A stretch of 64,000 nt of DNA from Uloborus plumipes (Eukaryota; Arthropoda; Arachnida; Araneae; Uloboridae), in assembly GCA_038373865.1 (NCBI GenBank), contig JAXGGA010003058.1, positions 1-64,000 of the forward strand, given 5' to 3'. Position numbers and translations under genes: made by a program. Of the stretch, positions 38,690-50,640 are shown one piece after another. The notes under the pieces are model-generated. The model did not search any database. It was not told the origin of the DNA and saw only the letters and a program-made list of their open reading frames with translations. How positions within the stretch are numbered: the first letter of the stretch is position 1; every line of letters begins with the position of its first letter.

Positions 38690-40159
38690 GACACAAAACT
38701 AAATAAATAATAAATAAACCTTTTCTTTGAAAGAAATTTATAACTGAATCAAAATGCATTGATAGTAACCTTTAAAAATTGGAAGGAGGGAACAAGCTAA
38801 GTATTTTGTGAAAAATGTCAAAAAATATTATTTTCATGAAATTATTCTTCCCCACAATGTAGAATAACGTGCAATGAAACTTAAAAATACAGTGAAAGTT
38901 TTTTGTTTCTGGAGAGAGATGCTGTTTGGAAGTGTGATGCATCGTAACCAATTATAGACATTCCTGCATCTGCGATGAATCATGTGGACTATATTACTTT
39001 CTAGAAATTCTTATATACTAATTGTTTTCCCATTAATGAACAAAAATACAAAGTTACTATTCCACTAATCGTGAAATTAAATTATTCAAAGCATGACTTA
39101 TTTTACAATACTAGTGACAAATTTTATAACCTAATTATCAGTATTAATATCTCGTTTTTGCACAGATATTTCACTTTGAACGTCATAAGGAATATACATT
39201 TGCATATCCTAAGCAGTTTATTCACTGGTTGAATTAATATATTTTTTGCTGTCAAAGACTGATTATACAACTGCTCTTTTTTGACCCATTTTACCCCACC
39301 TGACCCTATTATTTTTTAAATTACAATCATCTTACATTTTTACTATGAATTTCCCATTTTTTCTTTCTAAATGCAGTGTACTCATTTCGAACCAGATTTA
39401 CTTTCTGCTTTATTAATCTCTTCGCTTAAGCCATTGTAGTATATTTGCATCGTTTCCAGTGGTAATATTCTGTGTAAATTGCTTGCTCTACATTTGCTTT
39501 TCTATCTCACGCACCTATTAAAACCTTCCCCCCGTATTTTTTTGCCAAATATTTTTCTAAAATTTCCTATTATCTCTCGGCTGCTGCATATATTGAAGTT
39601 TTTTTAGCATTGAATGCATAATAAATTCATACAGTTCCCCATATGTTTCATCATTCTTATTGTTACACAATAGTTTTGACTAACTGTCTCAATTTTTACT
39701 TAATTTCAATAATTAAGGCATCTTTGTCTTGTACTGGTAGCACCAGAAACGAAGGCATTTCTAATTTCTTTATCTCAAGTAAGTAATCTGAAGCATTATT
39801 TGGAATATTAAAAACATGTTCTATTGCTAAGTTGATTTTTATAGTAAAACCGATTAATATGATGAAATATTAAATCATATAATAAGCTAGAAATTATCTG
39901 CTTTTCGTATTGTATCTCAGTATTGTAATAGACATCCAAATGTTCTTAATTTAAAAAAAAATAATTTAAGTTGAATTTATTAGAGTCATGTACATGCATA
40001 TGCTGTTACTTATTATTCAATATATATATTTCATATAAAATACTGAACTTTTAATTTGGAGCTGTTTGTATCAAAAATAAAGAAAAAATGAAAGAAAAAA
40101 GTTGGTAACACAATAAACTGCAGTTTTCAAGTGATTGAGAAACTAAAAGATTAGAAACC
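38690..40159. other. No gene recognised
   Basis: A+T-rich DNA with no repeat partner or coding similarity seen. Confidence 0.5.
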
Positions 40160-40426
40160 TTATTACAATGATTATTATGGAGTTATGCATACCTGATCGG
40201 TTAATGTCTGTGTAGGCGAATGAGCAGATAATAAAGTAAACATCCAGATACTATTATAAGAAGAAAGAGAACAAAAGATAAACGTTAGTTTTTTAATGCT
40301 AGAACATTGTGGCACTGCATTATGCTAATTTCTAGACCATTTCTTAGAATAAGAATGCCTTATGTGAACATTGAATAGCGCTATATTTCGAATGGATAAT
40401 GAATAATACATTCCAAAATTATAATA
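40160..40426. repeat. Segmental duplication, copy A (empty site)
   Basis: Matches 41121-41695 in direct orientation: GAGCAGATAATAAAGTAAAC, AAGATAAACGTTAG, TTTTTCAATGCT-like, TTTAGACCAT.TCTTAGA, and GGATAATGAATAATACATTC. This copy lacks the 292-bp MITE present in the other copy and so preserves the pre-insertion site (AACGTTAGTTTTTT). Confidence 0.82.
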
Positions 40427-40544
40427 TATTTGTAAACTCGAGTATATAAGCATGCATACATTTCAACGTGAGAGTATACATGCATACACGAGTATTTACT
40501 TGTCACAGCTATATGCGTATTGTAACGAGTCCAACGCAACTTCG

Positions 40545-40546
<2 letters not shown>

Positions 40547-40587
<41 letters not shown>

Positions 40588-41002
40588 ACGACTCCAATCT
40601 TGAGAAAAAAAAGTAAATTTATTTACAACTATGTACACAAAAACAAGTAACAATTAAGAAATATCCAGCACTTAAGCTAGATGTTATTAAACAATGTACA
40701 CTTAACAGTTATTGTTATTGTTGTTGTCTTCTGGCAACAACTAGCTGGCAAATTCGGGGGTGATGCTTCCCTTTTCCAACTGCATCGTAATTTGGTGAGA
40801 AGTTCGACTTACACAGTACACATGCATGCCACAGGGACCCGTTCATAGGATGGGCATCCATTCACAGCATCACAACACCTTCACACAAAGGAAAGACAAG
40901 GACAGGAGCGAGAAAGAACATCCATCCCCGAACATGGGTTCAAACCCGGGATCACACCATCTGGGTCATACTCCTCTAACCACTAGACAAGGTGGGTGGC
41001 AC
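40547..41002 (-). mobile_element. tRNA-derived retroposon, minus strand, with poly-A tail
   Basis: On the minus strand the head (41002 downward) reads GCCACCCACCTTGTCTAGTG, then GTTAGAGG, an A-box-like segment. A B-box GGTTTGAACCC follows at 40938-40948. The body ends with AATAAA-like sequence and a 38-base A tail (T at 40547-40584 on the plus strand). This organisation fits a tRNA-headed SINE or a tRNA-headed processed retroposon. No clear flanking duplication was found. It lies between the two duplicated segments at 40160 and 41121. Confidence 0.6.
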
Positions 41003-41120
41003 ACTTAGTAGTACACCACGTATTTATATGCAAATGTGCGAAAACACTAAATCAAAATCACAGTTCTAACTGGCAATAGAGTTTAGCACATTCACAACTA
41101 AGTAAATAAGCGAGACCCAA

Positions 41121-41695
41121 CTTATTGAAATGATTAGAAGTTGAAATGATTAGAGTTTTATATGCAAGTGTGGTTAATGTTTACGTGGGTAAATAAGCAG
41201 AAGATAAAGTAAACAACCCAGATACGATTCTATGAAGAAATAACAAGATGAAAAAAAAAAGATAAACGTTAGGGCCTGGCTCCACATCAGCAGAGAACCG
41301 ACCGAAACCTAATGCATTGCATCCACATTATTTCCAGTAATACTTTATTAAGTTTCATTCCTTCTGTTTGCTATTTAAATATCATATATCCAATGAAAAT
41401 GCAAAGATTATTGCATCAGATGACGCTTTTTTTCTGCGCAGGAAAAATAAAATTCTGCCCAAGTGGAGCCCGCGTCCGACCGAAACACAAACCGCAACCG
41501 AAAAAGAGCTGTTTTACGTTTCTACTTTATTTTTCTGCTTTACGTCAATGTGGAGCTTGACTCTTAGTTTTTCAATGCTTGAACTTTGTAGTACCGCATT
41601 ATATGATATTTTTAGACCATATCTTAGAGTAATCATTTCTTATGTAAAAATTGAATCGATCTATATTTTCGATGGATAATGAATAATACATTCCA
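41121..41695. repeat. Segmental duplication, copy B (occupied site)
   Basis: Direct-orientation counterpart of 40160-40426, enlarged by the MITE at 41272-41563. Outside the insert the two copies stay alignable from about 41165 to 41695, with scattered differences. Confidence 0.8.
41272..41563. mobile_element. PIF/Harbinger-type MITE, 292 bp, TTA duplication
   Basis: The ends GGGCCTGGCTCCACAT and, reversed, GAGTCAAGCTCCACAT form the TIR. TTA flanks both sides (41269-41271 and 41564-41566). The paralogous segment at 40285-40298 reads straight through AACGTTAGTTTTTT with a single TTA, which confirms the insertion boundaries. TTA duplication and G-rich ends fit PIF/Harbinger elements. A frame of 82-103 codons crosses it but is not a transposase. 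Confidence 0.85.
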
Positions 41696-42610
41696 GCAAT
41701 ACAAGAGCATTCCACACAATATATGACTACTTACATGAATTCCATATTAAAACTGACATCAAGCGTAAGAGGATTATTTTTCTCCAATAACACAGTCTGC
41801 TTTGAAAAATAAAATTCATAAATAGCTTCAAAATTTTGTACTGTTCTTTTATATAGTATGGGTTCTAAAATATAATTATTTTATTTTTAATCAATCAAAG
41901 AAACATTGCTTGTTTTATTTTTTCAAGCAGTGATTTGAAATTAAAATCTCTCATCTCTCCAAATATATGAAATCAAAACTTTGAAGAAATGCAAAAATTC
42001 ATCGCATTCATTTTTTTTCATATTAACGTAAATTACTTTACCCTTCCAAAATTAGGTTACTTAAACGTGTGATTTTTTTTCAGAAATGAACATAAGGCGC
42101 TAAACAATTAATGGAAATAATCGTTCTTTATATACGAAATTCCAAATTTATTCCTTTCTACTTCTCAATATTTTGGTTAAACGTAGAATTTTTTTATAAC
42201 GGAGAATTTAGTGTAGACTTCATTTTCATTTGTATAGTTAACTGTTTATTTCAACCTACTTTCAAGAAGGATATCAATTAAAAGATATCAAAAGTTGGTA
42301 ATTTTTACGTCTAAAATATTTTTGTAAATTTAATCACAAATGAGCTACTGACCAAACACATAGCTGGAGCTTTGTTAAGGGGGGGGTCCAAAGTTGCACA
42401 AACACTAAATTAATTGTTAATTTCACTAATTAACATTAATCCAATTAAAACTAATTAGTAAAATTTGATAATTAGCATAAAAACTAATAGCGTTTTCTTT
42501 AGTGACGATGACGCAGGGATGTCTAAGGAAAAATGTATCGATTAACAGAGTTGTCACGTGTTGAAGTTTTAATAATTTAGCCGTTCTGCAGATTTTCTAC
42601 AGGTGTTTTT
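41696..42610. other. No gene recognised
   Basis: A+T-rich DNA with a G run near 42380-42388. Confidence 0.5.
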
Positions 42611-44090
42611 CTCTTCTTCTTCTTCTTTAGTCTCTCAACGCCTAGTGGCGCAAGAAGCCGCTAGCGTGGCTTTCCAACTTGCACGGTTCAGTGCCGTTTC
42701 CCTAGCTCGCCCCCAGTTTGGCCAGCCAAAGGCATTTTGTTCTTGAATGGCCATCTGGTGCCAGGTAAGTTTGCCTCGCTTTCTTTTGCCATCAGAGGTC
42801 CACGTGAGAGCAGTTCTTGTTGGGTCTGTTGCTTTCATTCTGAGACCATGTCCTATCCAAGTCTATCTTTGCTTTTTCACCTGTGTAGTTATAGGCTTGC
42901 AATTAGTGCGTCTTTATAGGTCTGAATTCGAAATTTTATTTGGCCAGCAAATGGTTAGGATTCTTTTCACGTTTTTGGTTTGAAAGGCATCAAGCTCTTC
43001 TTTTGCTGCCTGGTTAACGTCTATGTATTGGTTCCATAGAGTAGGATTGCTCTAACTGTTAAATTGAAAATTTGAATTTTGAGTTTTGTATGTATGTTAT
43101 TAGATCGCCATACTTTATAAAGAGATTTCAAGGCCAATTGATCTTTTTTATCTCTTATTAAGATATCGGTATCTGTACCTCCCTCAGTAGAAATATGTGC
43201 TCCTAGGTAAATAAAATTGTCAACTTCGTCTATTTCCTTTCCATTAATGCAGATTTTTTCGTTTTTGTTACTTTTGATTTTCAATACTTTTGTCTTGATT
43301 TCATTTATTTTTAAACCGACTTTTCTCGCATTTTCTTCCAGTCTACTTGTTTTTGACTTCATATTTTCAAACCTTGATGATAATGGTACAATGTCATCTG
43401 CATAGTCAAGATCTTCAAGATGGCCATGTAGATTCCATCTTGTTCCAGTTTTATATTCTTTCAGGGTGTGTCTCCTTGTCCAGTCGATTACTATGTTAAA
43501 AGTAGTCCTGACAGAACGCACCCCTGTCTCACTCCTGTTTTTATTTCAAATTTTCTGAACTGCATCCATTTATCAAAACACTGCCTGTGCTTCATTGGTA
43601 TAAGTTTTCAATGATATTGATTATTTCTTGCGGAAGTCCATAAATTTTCAAAATTTTCCAAAGGCATTCTCTAGTTATGTTATCGAAAGATTTAGCAAAG
43701 TCTATAAAGTTAAGGTATAATGTTGAGTTGAATTCAATGCTTTGCTCTATTATGTTTTGAAGCATGAAGATTTGGTTCATATTACTTCTACCGGCTCTAA
43801 AGCCTGCCTGTTCGATTCTTAGCCCGTGTTCAATACTTTCCTTGATTCTGTTCATTAGAATTCTTGTAAAGATCTTCGAAGGAACAGATAGGAGGCTAAT
43901 TCCTCTATAACTAGTACAATGTGAAAGATCACCTTTTTTGGGAATGCAAACAATCCGGGCTTCTTTCCACGATTCGGGAATAATTTCGTTTGTCCAGATA
44001 TAATTAAACAATTTGTGCAGTGAGTTTACACTCGACTCGTGGTCCAGTTTAAAAAGTTCTGCTGTTACATTATCATTTCCACTTAGTGAG
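42611..44090 (-). mobile_element. 5'-truncated LINE, probably RTE-like
   Basis: The minus strand carries the reverse transcriptase and C-terminal region of a non-LTR retrotransposon and ends in an (AAG)n tail (42611-42628 as CTT). Homology begins near GNDNVTAELFK (about 44085), so the endonuclease and 5' end are missing. This is typical of incomplete reverse transcription during insertion. RTE assignment rests on the RT and C-terminal block resemblance; a related clade is possible. No target duplication was found. Confidence 0.85.
42635..44085 (-). pseudogene. Non-LTR reverse transcriptase, frame-shifted
   Basis: Three main pieces are visible. 44085-43592 has WKEARIVCIPKKGD, YRGISLLSVPSKIF, EQAGFRAGRS and the catalytic-site block NFIDFAKSFDNI. 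A short piece near 43540-43500 reads FEIKTGVRQGCVLSGLLLT. 43521-43021 has the YADD active site (HLEDLDYADDIV) followed by YLGAHISTEGGTDTDI and LLYGTNT. The end, 42838-42635, reads WTSDGKRKRGKLTWHQ and ends shortly after SWKATLAASCATRR. At least three frame changes plus stops separate the pieces, so it is dead. Both Asp residues of YADD and the Asp of FDNI remain. Confidence 0.85.
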
Positions 44091-45635
44091 AACCTGAAGA
44101 AATACTGTCAAGTTGGCACCGTTTTTAACTCCAAATTAGTCAAGTAAAACGACAAAGATCAGCTTGTTTTTTTTTCTTTACTTCTCCATTCTAACCGATC
44201 ATCACTCGTCGTTCACTTGACCATTCTATGACATATGTGATGACGTCAGCCAACCTCCAGCCGTCTGTTTATTTAGCTTGGTCATTGCATTATAAAATAT
44301 GTTGATAATCATTTTTTTAAACTTCGTTCATGTTTCACATGTCATTCAAGATTCTTCGTTACAAATACTTATACGTAAAACAAAAAGTGAGTTAAAAATT
44401 TTTCGATTGGAAAGAAGCATTATCAGTTAAAATTAGCTATTCATTTTATAATAACTTTAGGCAAAATAATGAGTGCATAAAAACAATAAAGAACTTTTTC
44501 ATTGAAATTTTACTCACATTTTTTTAGATCCTTGAACTTTTAACAGCTAAAAGTGTTTATATGTAAATAGGTTTTGTGCAAAAAATGATTTGAAAGTTTT
44601 AGAAATTTGAAATTATCCCAATACTTTCTGCGAAGTTTGATCTGCCCTCACAAGAACGAATTATTGTATTCTATTGTATTCTATGATAGCAACGTCACAC
44701 CATTAAGTTTCGAAAGAAAAGAAAGAAATTCAATAGTAAATGTTGATTACGATTTAAACGAATACAATAAAGTGCTATAATTGTATTGTCACATAAGTAC
44801 AACATAGTATTATTGATCTTAAACAAAAGAGTTAATTTGATAACATGAGACACGGACAATCAAATAGCATTCAACTACTAATTAGAATCATAAGAGCTTA
44901 ATTACATAAAACAAAAAAACGATGTGCTATCCTTCTTTATATAAATGAGACAGAACTGTATTATTTTATGAAAATGATAAAGCTAGCTCATTTGCTATAA
45001 AAAACACAATTAATTAAATTTTTTTAAAGCTTTTAGATTAGTACAATTTGTACCAAAAATGAAAATACCATTATCATTTTCATGTCAAGTAAATTTTTGT
45101 TACGTGAATTGTTCTACACAATAAATTTCTAAAAAGTTAAAAAAATATTTCTATGAAAAAATTTGAATTGAGAATTTTGATTCAGAACGTTAAAATAACC
45201 AATATTAAACACGTTAGCATGCTTAACTCCGTATTGTCATACTTGAATATGTTCACTTGCCTCCTTTTTATAGGTGCCTCTTTTTTGTTGTTTAAAAAAT
45301 GACGGAAATATATAGTAATATTATGATATAGTTTGAAAGGTTACTGTTTTCGTAAACGTAAAAGTTAGTTTAATTTCAATACATTCATGAGAGAAAAAAC
45401 GCATAGTTTAGAAACACCTTTTATATTAACCATCTGTCTAAGTTGATTGCTAAAGTAATTACCACAAGGGGTCTACTTACACTGGTTTTAATGTACGTAA
45501 ATGTGTTTGTCGTATGTTCCATTTTGATATTACGTTAAATAATGCATATCTGGTTGTTAATAAATACAAAAATCCACTATACTAAAACAGTAAAAAATAT
45601 TGCCTCATTCGTAAAGAGATCAAATAGCGCTGATA
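44091..45635. other. No gene recognised
   Basis: A+T-rich DNA with no coding similarity. Confidence 0.5.
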
Positions 45636-47173
45636 CAGTGCGTCGCAAAAGTTTAAGCACAACCGAAATCTTTTGATAAGACGAAAAGTATACACCAACA
45701 AGCTTTGAAATGTTTACTGTAATTAAACAAACAGCTTACAAATCCATGTTTCGACTTTGGAAACAATTCATAGAAATTAAAATACGATTACATGATAAAC
45801 TCAAAATTTTGCTGTCGCAAAAGTTTAAGCACAAAAACGGAATATATACATTTTAGAAAGCATAAAATTCTTTTAGTAATCTATGGTGTTACCGTTGCAT
45901 TTCATGAGTTCGAATATGCGATTTTTCATCGATAGCACGAGATTATTGAAGGTTTCGGGAGAGTTAGTCTGTACCAGGCTTCCTCGATTGCAGATTTAAG
46001 CTCTTGAACAGAGCAATACTGCTTCCCATTCTGGTATACGTCACGTGCGAGAATTCCCCAGATGTTTTCTATGGTATTTAGATCCGGGCTGAGTGCTGGC
46101 CAGTTCATTACACTAATATTTTAAGAAGCAAGCCATTCTTTCGTACTACTGGAATTGTGTATTGAAGCGTTGCCTTGCTGAAAAATCCAATCAGGACCAC
46201 CTAGGACTTCACCAAATGGTAACAAATGCTTTCTCAGGATATCTTGATACCTTTCTGAATTTTGTCTACCCTTTAGAAAGCTAAGAGAAGTTTGCCCGTT
46301 GAAGCAAAAAGCGCCCCATACCATGACTGAGCCACCACCATGTTGCCTACTGAATACGCGCTTCGGATCTTTCCTCAAGTCACGCCAGTAGTACGAGAAC
46401 CCATCTAGACCGTCTAAATTCCATTTTTTTTTCATCAGAGAACACAACAGTAATCCATTCGTCACTATAATGCATATGATGCTTTTCCCGCTGCAGTCTT
46501 GCTTGTTTGTGACACTTTTTCATAAAAGGTTTGCGAGCCAACTTTTGTTTTTTGATAAATCCTGATTCTTTTATTCGTCTGCTTATGGTATCACATGATA
46601 ATTTTGTTGCAGGTCTAGTTTTTATTTGATTAAGTGACAAATTTTCAGTTAAGGCCAGTTTTTTAATTATTCTATCCTCACGAGAGGTAATTTTTCTCGG
46701 TCTTCCTGCTCGAAACGCAGGTTTAAATTGATTTCTACGTTTCAGAACATTATAAATACCACGTTTAGACCGATTTAAAATCACTAAAATTTGCATAACA
46801 GAAATACCTTCTGCTTTCAGCTTCCAGCGTTTCACAACTTCTTCAAACGAGAACTGTAGTGCCTTCGGCATCTTGATAACACTTTAAGCCATTGCTACAC
46901 TATATAACTCGTTCAAAAGAACCGCACTGGTTCTTCACGCATCACGTTTCAAGAGATATTTGCATAAAATCTGATCTGTGCATAAACTTTTGCTACAGCT
47001 AAAAAAATATCTTTTGTATTTTCTGATTTTCGTTGCGGTTATATTTTTCAAAACTTCAAGCACTTAAGTAGGATCATAGTAGCCACTTACAGTATAAATA
47101 TGAAAGCATTCTGCTGAAAAGATTTCTTTCTATTCAAAAATTTGCATAGTGCTTAAACTTTTGCGACGCACTG
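45636..47173 (-). mobile_element. Full-length Tc1-like transposon with IR/DR ends, 1,538 bp
   Basis: The element is bounded by TA (45634-45635 and 47174-47175). The outer repeats are CAGTGCGTCGCAAAAGTTTA then AGCAC at the left and its complement at the right. A second, internal copy of the motif lies at each end: TGTCGCAAAAGTTTAAGCAC at 45813-45832 and its diverged complement at 46978-46999. Terminal repeats of roughly 200 bp, each holding two direct repeats, are the IR/DR layout known from the Sleeping Beauty and Minos branch of Tc1 elements. The transposase is on the minus strand. Confidence 0.92.
45926..46871 (-). pseudogene. Tc1-like transposase, broken by one frameshift and one stop
   Basis: Starts MPKALQFSFEEVVKRW. 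The N-terminal paired-type helix-turn-helix DNA-binding region includes a GRPRKITSREDRIIKK linker (a GRPR-type AT-hook). The DDE domain follows. The first Asp is present (VVFSDEKK). An extra A in a run of nine (46424-46432) shifts the frame just after it. The next block runs WNLDGLDGFSYYW, GGGSVMVWGAF, then FQQGNASIH, where the second catalytic Asp (family FQQDNAPxH) is Gly. A TAA (46121-46123) stops it before NWPALSPDLNTIENIWG, which holds the third acidic residue. The protein cannot be active. Confidence 0.92.
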
Positions 47174-47869
47174 TATAAAAATGAACAGCCGATAGAGTAA
47201 AATTGGCTTCAATTGCAATCCAGCGCTAAAAAATCAGTTCTGAAATTCTAACAAGAAAAATATTTCTGTTTTTTATTGTTTTACTTAAGTCGTGTATGAT
47301 GTTACAGTAGCTTTAAGGCATGTTAAACACCCACATTCATCAGTAAAATTTGCGAAACAGAAATTTTAAAAATGGCAAGAAGAAATAAACGAAATATTTA
47401 GGACTTTTTCATTCTGAAAAATAATTTAATCTTTTGTGAAATACATCAATATTTCATTTACTGCCTGCATAAAATACCATCGTTTCAATCGTTAGGTCAT
47501 AATAATAACAAGTTATGCTTTTCGTATACTAAACGTGTTTTAATTCAACAGTACGTAAGCGAAAAGCACTCTTAAATCAGAGGTTGATGGCCTTTACGAA
47601 AAGCATTTCATTCAACTTAATGTATATTTAAAAGTACAGGGTGTAACGGACTTGCATGTAGTTACCTTAACGTTAATAGAAATTTCTTATTTGATTAAAA
47701 GAGCCACGCCAGCTCATTCAGCAGAATATGTTTCTTCTTTGACAGTTATTTTGTACATTTTAAAAAATTAGGAAAATGTTCACCTCAAAAAATCATGGAG
47801 CAAAAGGGAAAAACAAAATATTTTTGTTATGTAAAATTTCCTATTCAACGATTAACAGTAGTTTTCATC

Positions 47870-48118
47870 AAATGAATGCTTAAATAAACGAAAAAAATAG
47901 TTATTAATGAAAAATAAACGCATAAGTAAAAAATTGAAAAATGAAATTGCTAATATGTGAGAAACATAAATGAGTGAATAAAACGAGAATATATAAGAAA
48001 ATGAGTCAATGAATGAGTAAAAGAGTAAAAATAATTAAATAAAAGAATGTAAATAAATTAACAAGTAAAGAAATACGTACGTGATTTAATAAATGAATGA
48101 ACAAGTAAACGAAATGAG
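47870..48118. repeat. Degenerate AATGA/AATAAA-rich low-complexity tract
   Basis: Many AATGAGT, AAATGAA, AGTAAA and AATAAA words follow one another without a fixed register. This looks like an old, mutated tetranucleotide-type repeat. Confidence 0.55.
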
Positions 48119-48368
48119 TTTTTTGACTTTGTCCATCCACTTTGCCCCGCGTGCACTTGACAAATTACATTGGACATTTAAATTCAAAAAATGCCTAATG
48201 TAAGCTAAATAAGGACTGCCCTGGACATAATTAAATATCAATTAATAGTTTAAATGATAATTGCAAAAATTTTATCATTTTATACTAACAAGAAATATTT
48301 TTGAAAAACCATGAATATTACAAAAAAGGTATGACATTTTGAAAATGGCTTGGAACAAAAAAAAAAAA

Positions 48369-48410
48369 TATATATATATATATTTATATATATATATATA
48401 TATATATATG
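48369..48410. repeat. (TA)n microsatellite
   Basis: About 42 bp of TA repeats with one interruption, after a short A run. Confidence 0.95.
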
Positions 48411-49719
48411 TTTTTTTAAAAATCTTTGGGCGTTACTTATTTTTTGACAGGAATCAACTATACGTCATGGAACGTAGTTAAAATATTACTAGATTGGTGG
48501 CTCTGCAAAATGAAAATATTTTACCATTTCACTCTGCCCCGCTATTTCACTTTGTTCCATATTCAACTAAAATTATATAAATTTGAATTTCGTACATGTT
48601 TAAAGATATCTAAGTAATTTTGAATGCAAAACGTGTATAAACCATAAAGTATTTTAGTGAAATATATAAACAAAAAAAAATCATAAAAATAGTTTATCTT
48701 TTGCTATTTTACACTCACTTTTCAGAACTTGTTTCAGTTTTGGTATTCTGAGCTTTTTTTCTTTTCTTTTTACTTTTAAAGCGTTCATTCAACTAATAAA
48801 AAGTTTTCTTCTGAAAGGATACAAATATACTGGTGCCAAGAATATCAGAGTCTAGGGTATCAAATAATCAAGGACTAAGAACTACTTAAAATTTTAAGAA
48901 TTTACATTTACGATACATGTCGCTCCAAAACCAGAGACACGCAGACAGAACTTTTCTAAGAAAACTACATAAAACTTTCAGTTTCCCCTGAATATCTCAT
49001 AAAAGATCTGTGATATCTTAACTTACTTTCTGATTTAGCTTTCATGTGGTGCACTTGAATTAGTATTGTAAATAAAAATATTCACCCGTGAATGTAAACT
49101 TTATTTTACTACGGAGGAGCTTTTCGGTAGTTTACGACGGAATTTAAACATAAACGCATGTCGAAATGAAATTTTACGAATATAAAATTTAAGAAGGTCT
49201 TCTATGCAATGAAATTTTTGAAATGCAGCTTATCTGCAAGCTGCAGAAGTCCTGCTCAACCTTTTTAAGTAGTTATTGAGTTGTATATTGCTTTGCATGT
49301 TTTGGGTTCCGGTGTGCATTTTAGTTAACTTTGAATGTTTTCTCTTTTTACGTAAAGTTACGGCATTTTAAAATTTCTTTTAGTTTTCTTTTTGTCATTA
49401 ATCCTAAATTATAATTTAGAATTGATGATAAAAATAATGCTAAATTTGGCAAATTATAAAAAAAAATGTAGCACTAAAATATTTCAATTTATTTATTTAT
49501 TTTTGCTTTAGTTGTTCAGATAAACCTTTAAAGCGATTTTTAGTTATTAATTTTTCCTTTTAACGTTACTAATTAGTATACTTCATCTATATTGATATTT
49601 GCATTAATACTTTTGTAAAAATAAGAACAAGAAACGTATTCCAGAATAAAACGAGCCTACTTTTTTGATATCTCTACATCTAATTATTATTACCTTAACT
49701 ATACACATAGGATCACACA

Positions 49720-50640
49720 ATTGCATGTCCTCACCAAGATCTATCGTGCAAAAAAAATAGTTTAATCAAATCGGACTGTTCACTCAAAAGTTATTAGGAT
49801 ATACACTGCTCGACATTGAAAATGCAACACCAAGAAGGAGTGGTCAGAAATTCATGCAAATTTTACCGTAGACGCACGTCACTGAGTTATGCAAATGATA
49901 TAAAATGCGCAGCTCTCCGACGCACGTGAAGTAAGATATAAGAGAATGAAGTTGAAAAGTGGGCTGTGTTCATGTTGGTTTTTCTGCCAGACTAATGATC
50001 GGAGAAATGTGGTTTTTGTCTCGAAGGATACCTGTGATAGGAGGAAATGCCACGCAGTCCTCAACGAAGACACTTCCAGCATATAGACGACTTTACAACG
50101 GGTATGGTGATCGGACTGAGAAGGGGTGGCCAGGAGGTGACAACTGAGCCTCCTGTTTTTTAAGTTTTTGTACAATTCTGTAGTATGGGGGGGGGCGTAT
50201 ATTTAGGGTTTTTAATTGTAAAAATTGCAAATATAATTTTTTTCAAACCACTGTCCCTTTAGTGGGTCCCCTATAACTCAAAGCGAGTTCTCCTAAACAT
50301 TTTTGTCAATTGCATCACTGGGTATGTAAGAATGGTATTTCGAAAAAGAAAAAATGCTCAAAATTTAATGAAAATGTGTTCAAATAAAAAAATCAAACAG
50401 AAATGAGGTGTTTTCTCTGAGATATTTCGAAAAAAAATGTTCGCTCGAATCGAACTTGTGCCCTCAAAAGTTATAAGTGAGGACAGGGAAAAAATCGGAA
50501 ATTCGAAATTAAATGACATATTATTCAAATCAAGAAGTCAAATATGAGAGTGTATTGTCCTCATCGAGATCTTTCGATCAAAAAAAAAATCGAATCGGAC
50601 TATGCACTCAAAAGTTATTGCGGGTGGGGGGAGGGGCAGA
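49720..50640. repeat. Repeated phrase TCGGACT..(G/T)CACTCAAAAGTTAT
   Basis: ATCAAATCGGACTGTTCACT then CAAAAGTTATTAGG (about 49765-49798) and AATCGGACTATGCACTCAAA then AGTTATT (about 50593-50619) match, as do the preceding TGTCCTCA.CGAGATCT words. A third, weaker copy (CCCTCAAAAGTTATAAG) is near 50461-50477. The Tc1 left end at 49804 begins immediately after the first copy. Confidence 0.55.
49804..50130 (+). mobile_element. Left end of a Tc1/mariner-type transposon
   Basis: Starts after TA with CACTGCTCGACATTGAAAAT, then GCAACACC, which looks like a Tc1-type TIR. In the frame from about 50089 the translation reads DDFTTGMVIGLRRGG, which resembles the N-terminal helix-turn-helix of Tc1-like transposases (family pattern FERGRIVGLREAG). 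Similarity ends soon after, and no right TIR was found, so this is a truncated copy. It is unrelated in end sequence to the Tc1 elements at 45636 and 56035. Confidence 0.65.

Larger units (their letters stand above)
47176..49700. other. No gene recognised
   Basis: A+T-rich DNA with a degenerate AATGAGT/AATAAA-rich stretch (about 47870-48115) and an AT tract. CACTTTGCCCCG and CACTCTGCCCCG (about 48138 and 48529) hint at a repeat phrase, but no paired ends were found. Confidence 0.5.

Noticed and set aside
42737..42983. Plus-strand frames of 60 and 78 codons
   Set aside because: Antisense to the LINE C-terminal region, which has recognisable RTE-like residues on the minus strand.
43217..43405. 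Plus-strand frame across the LINE
   Set aside because: Antisense shadow of the reverse transcriptase coding region.
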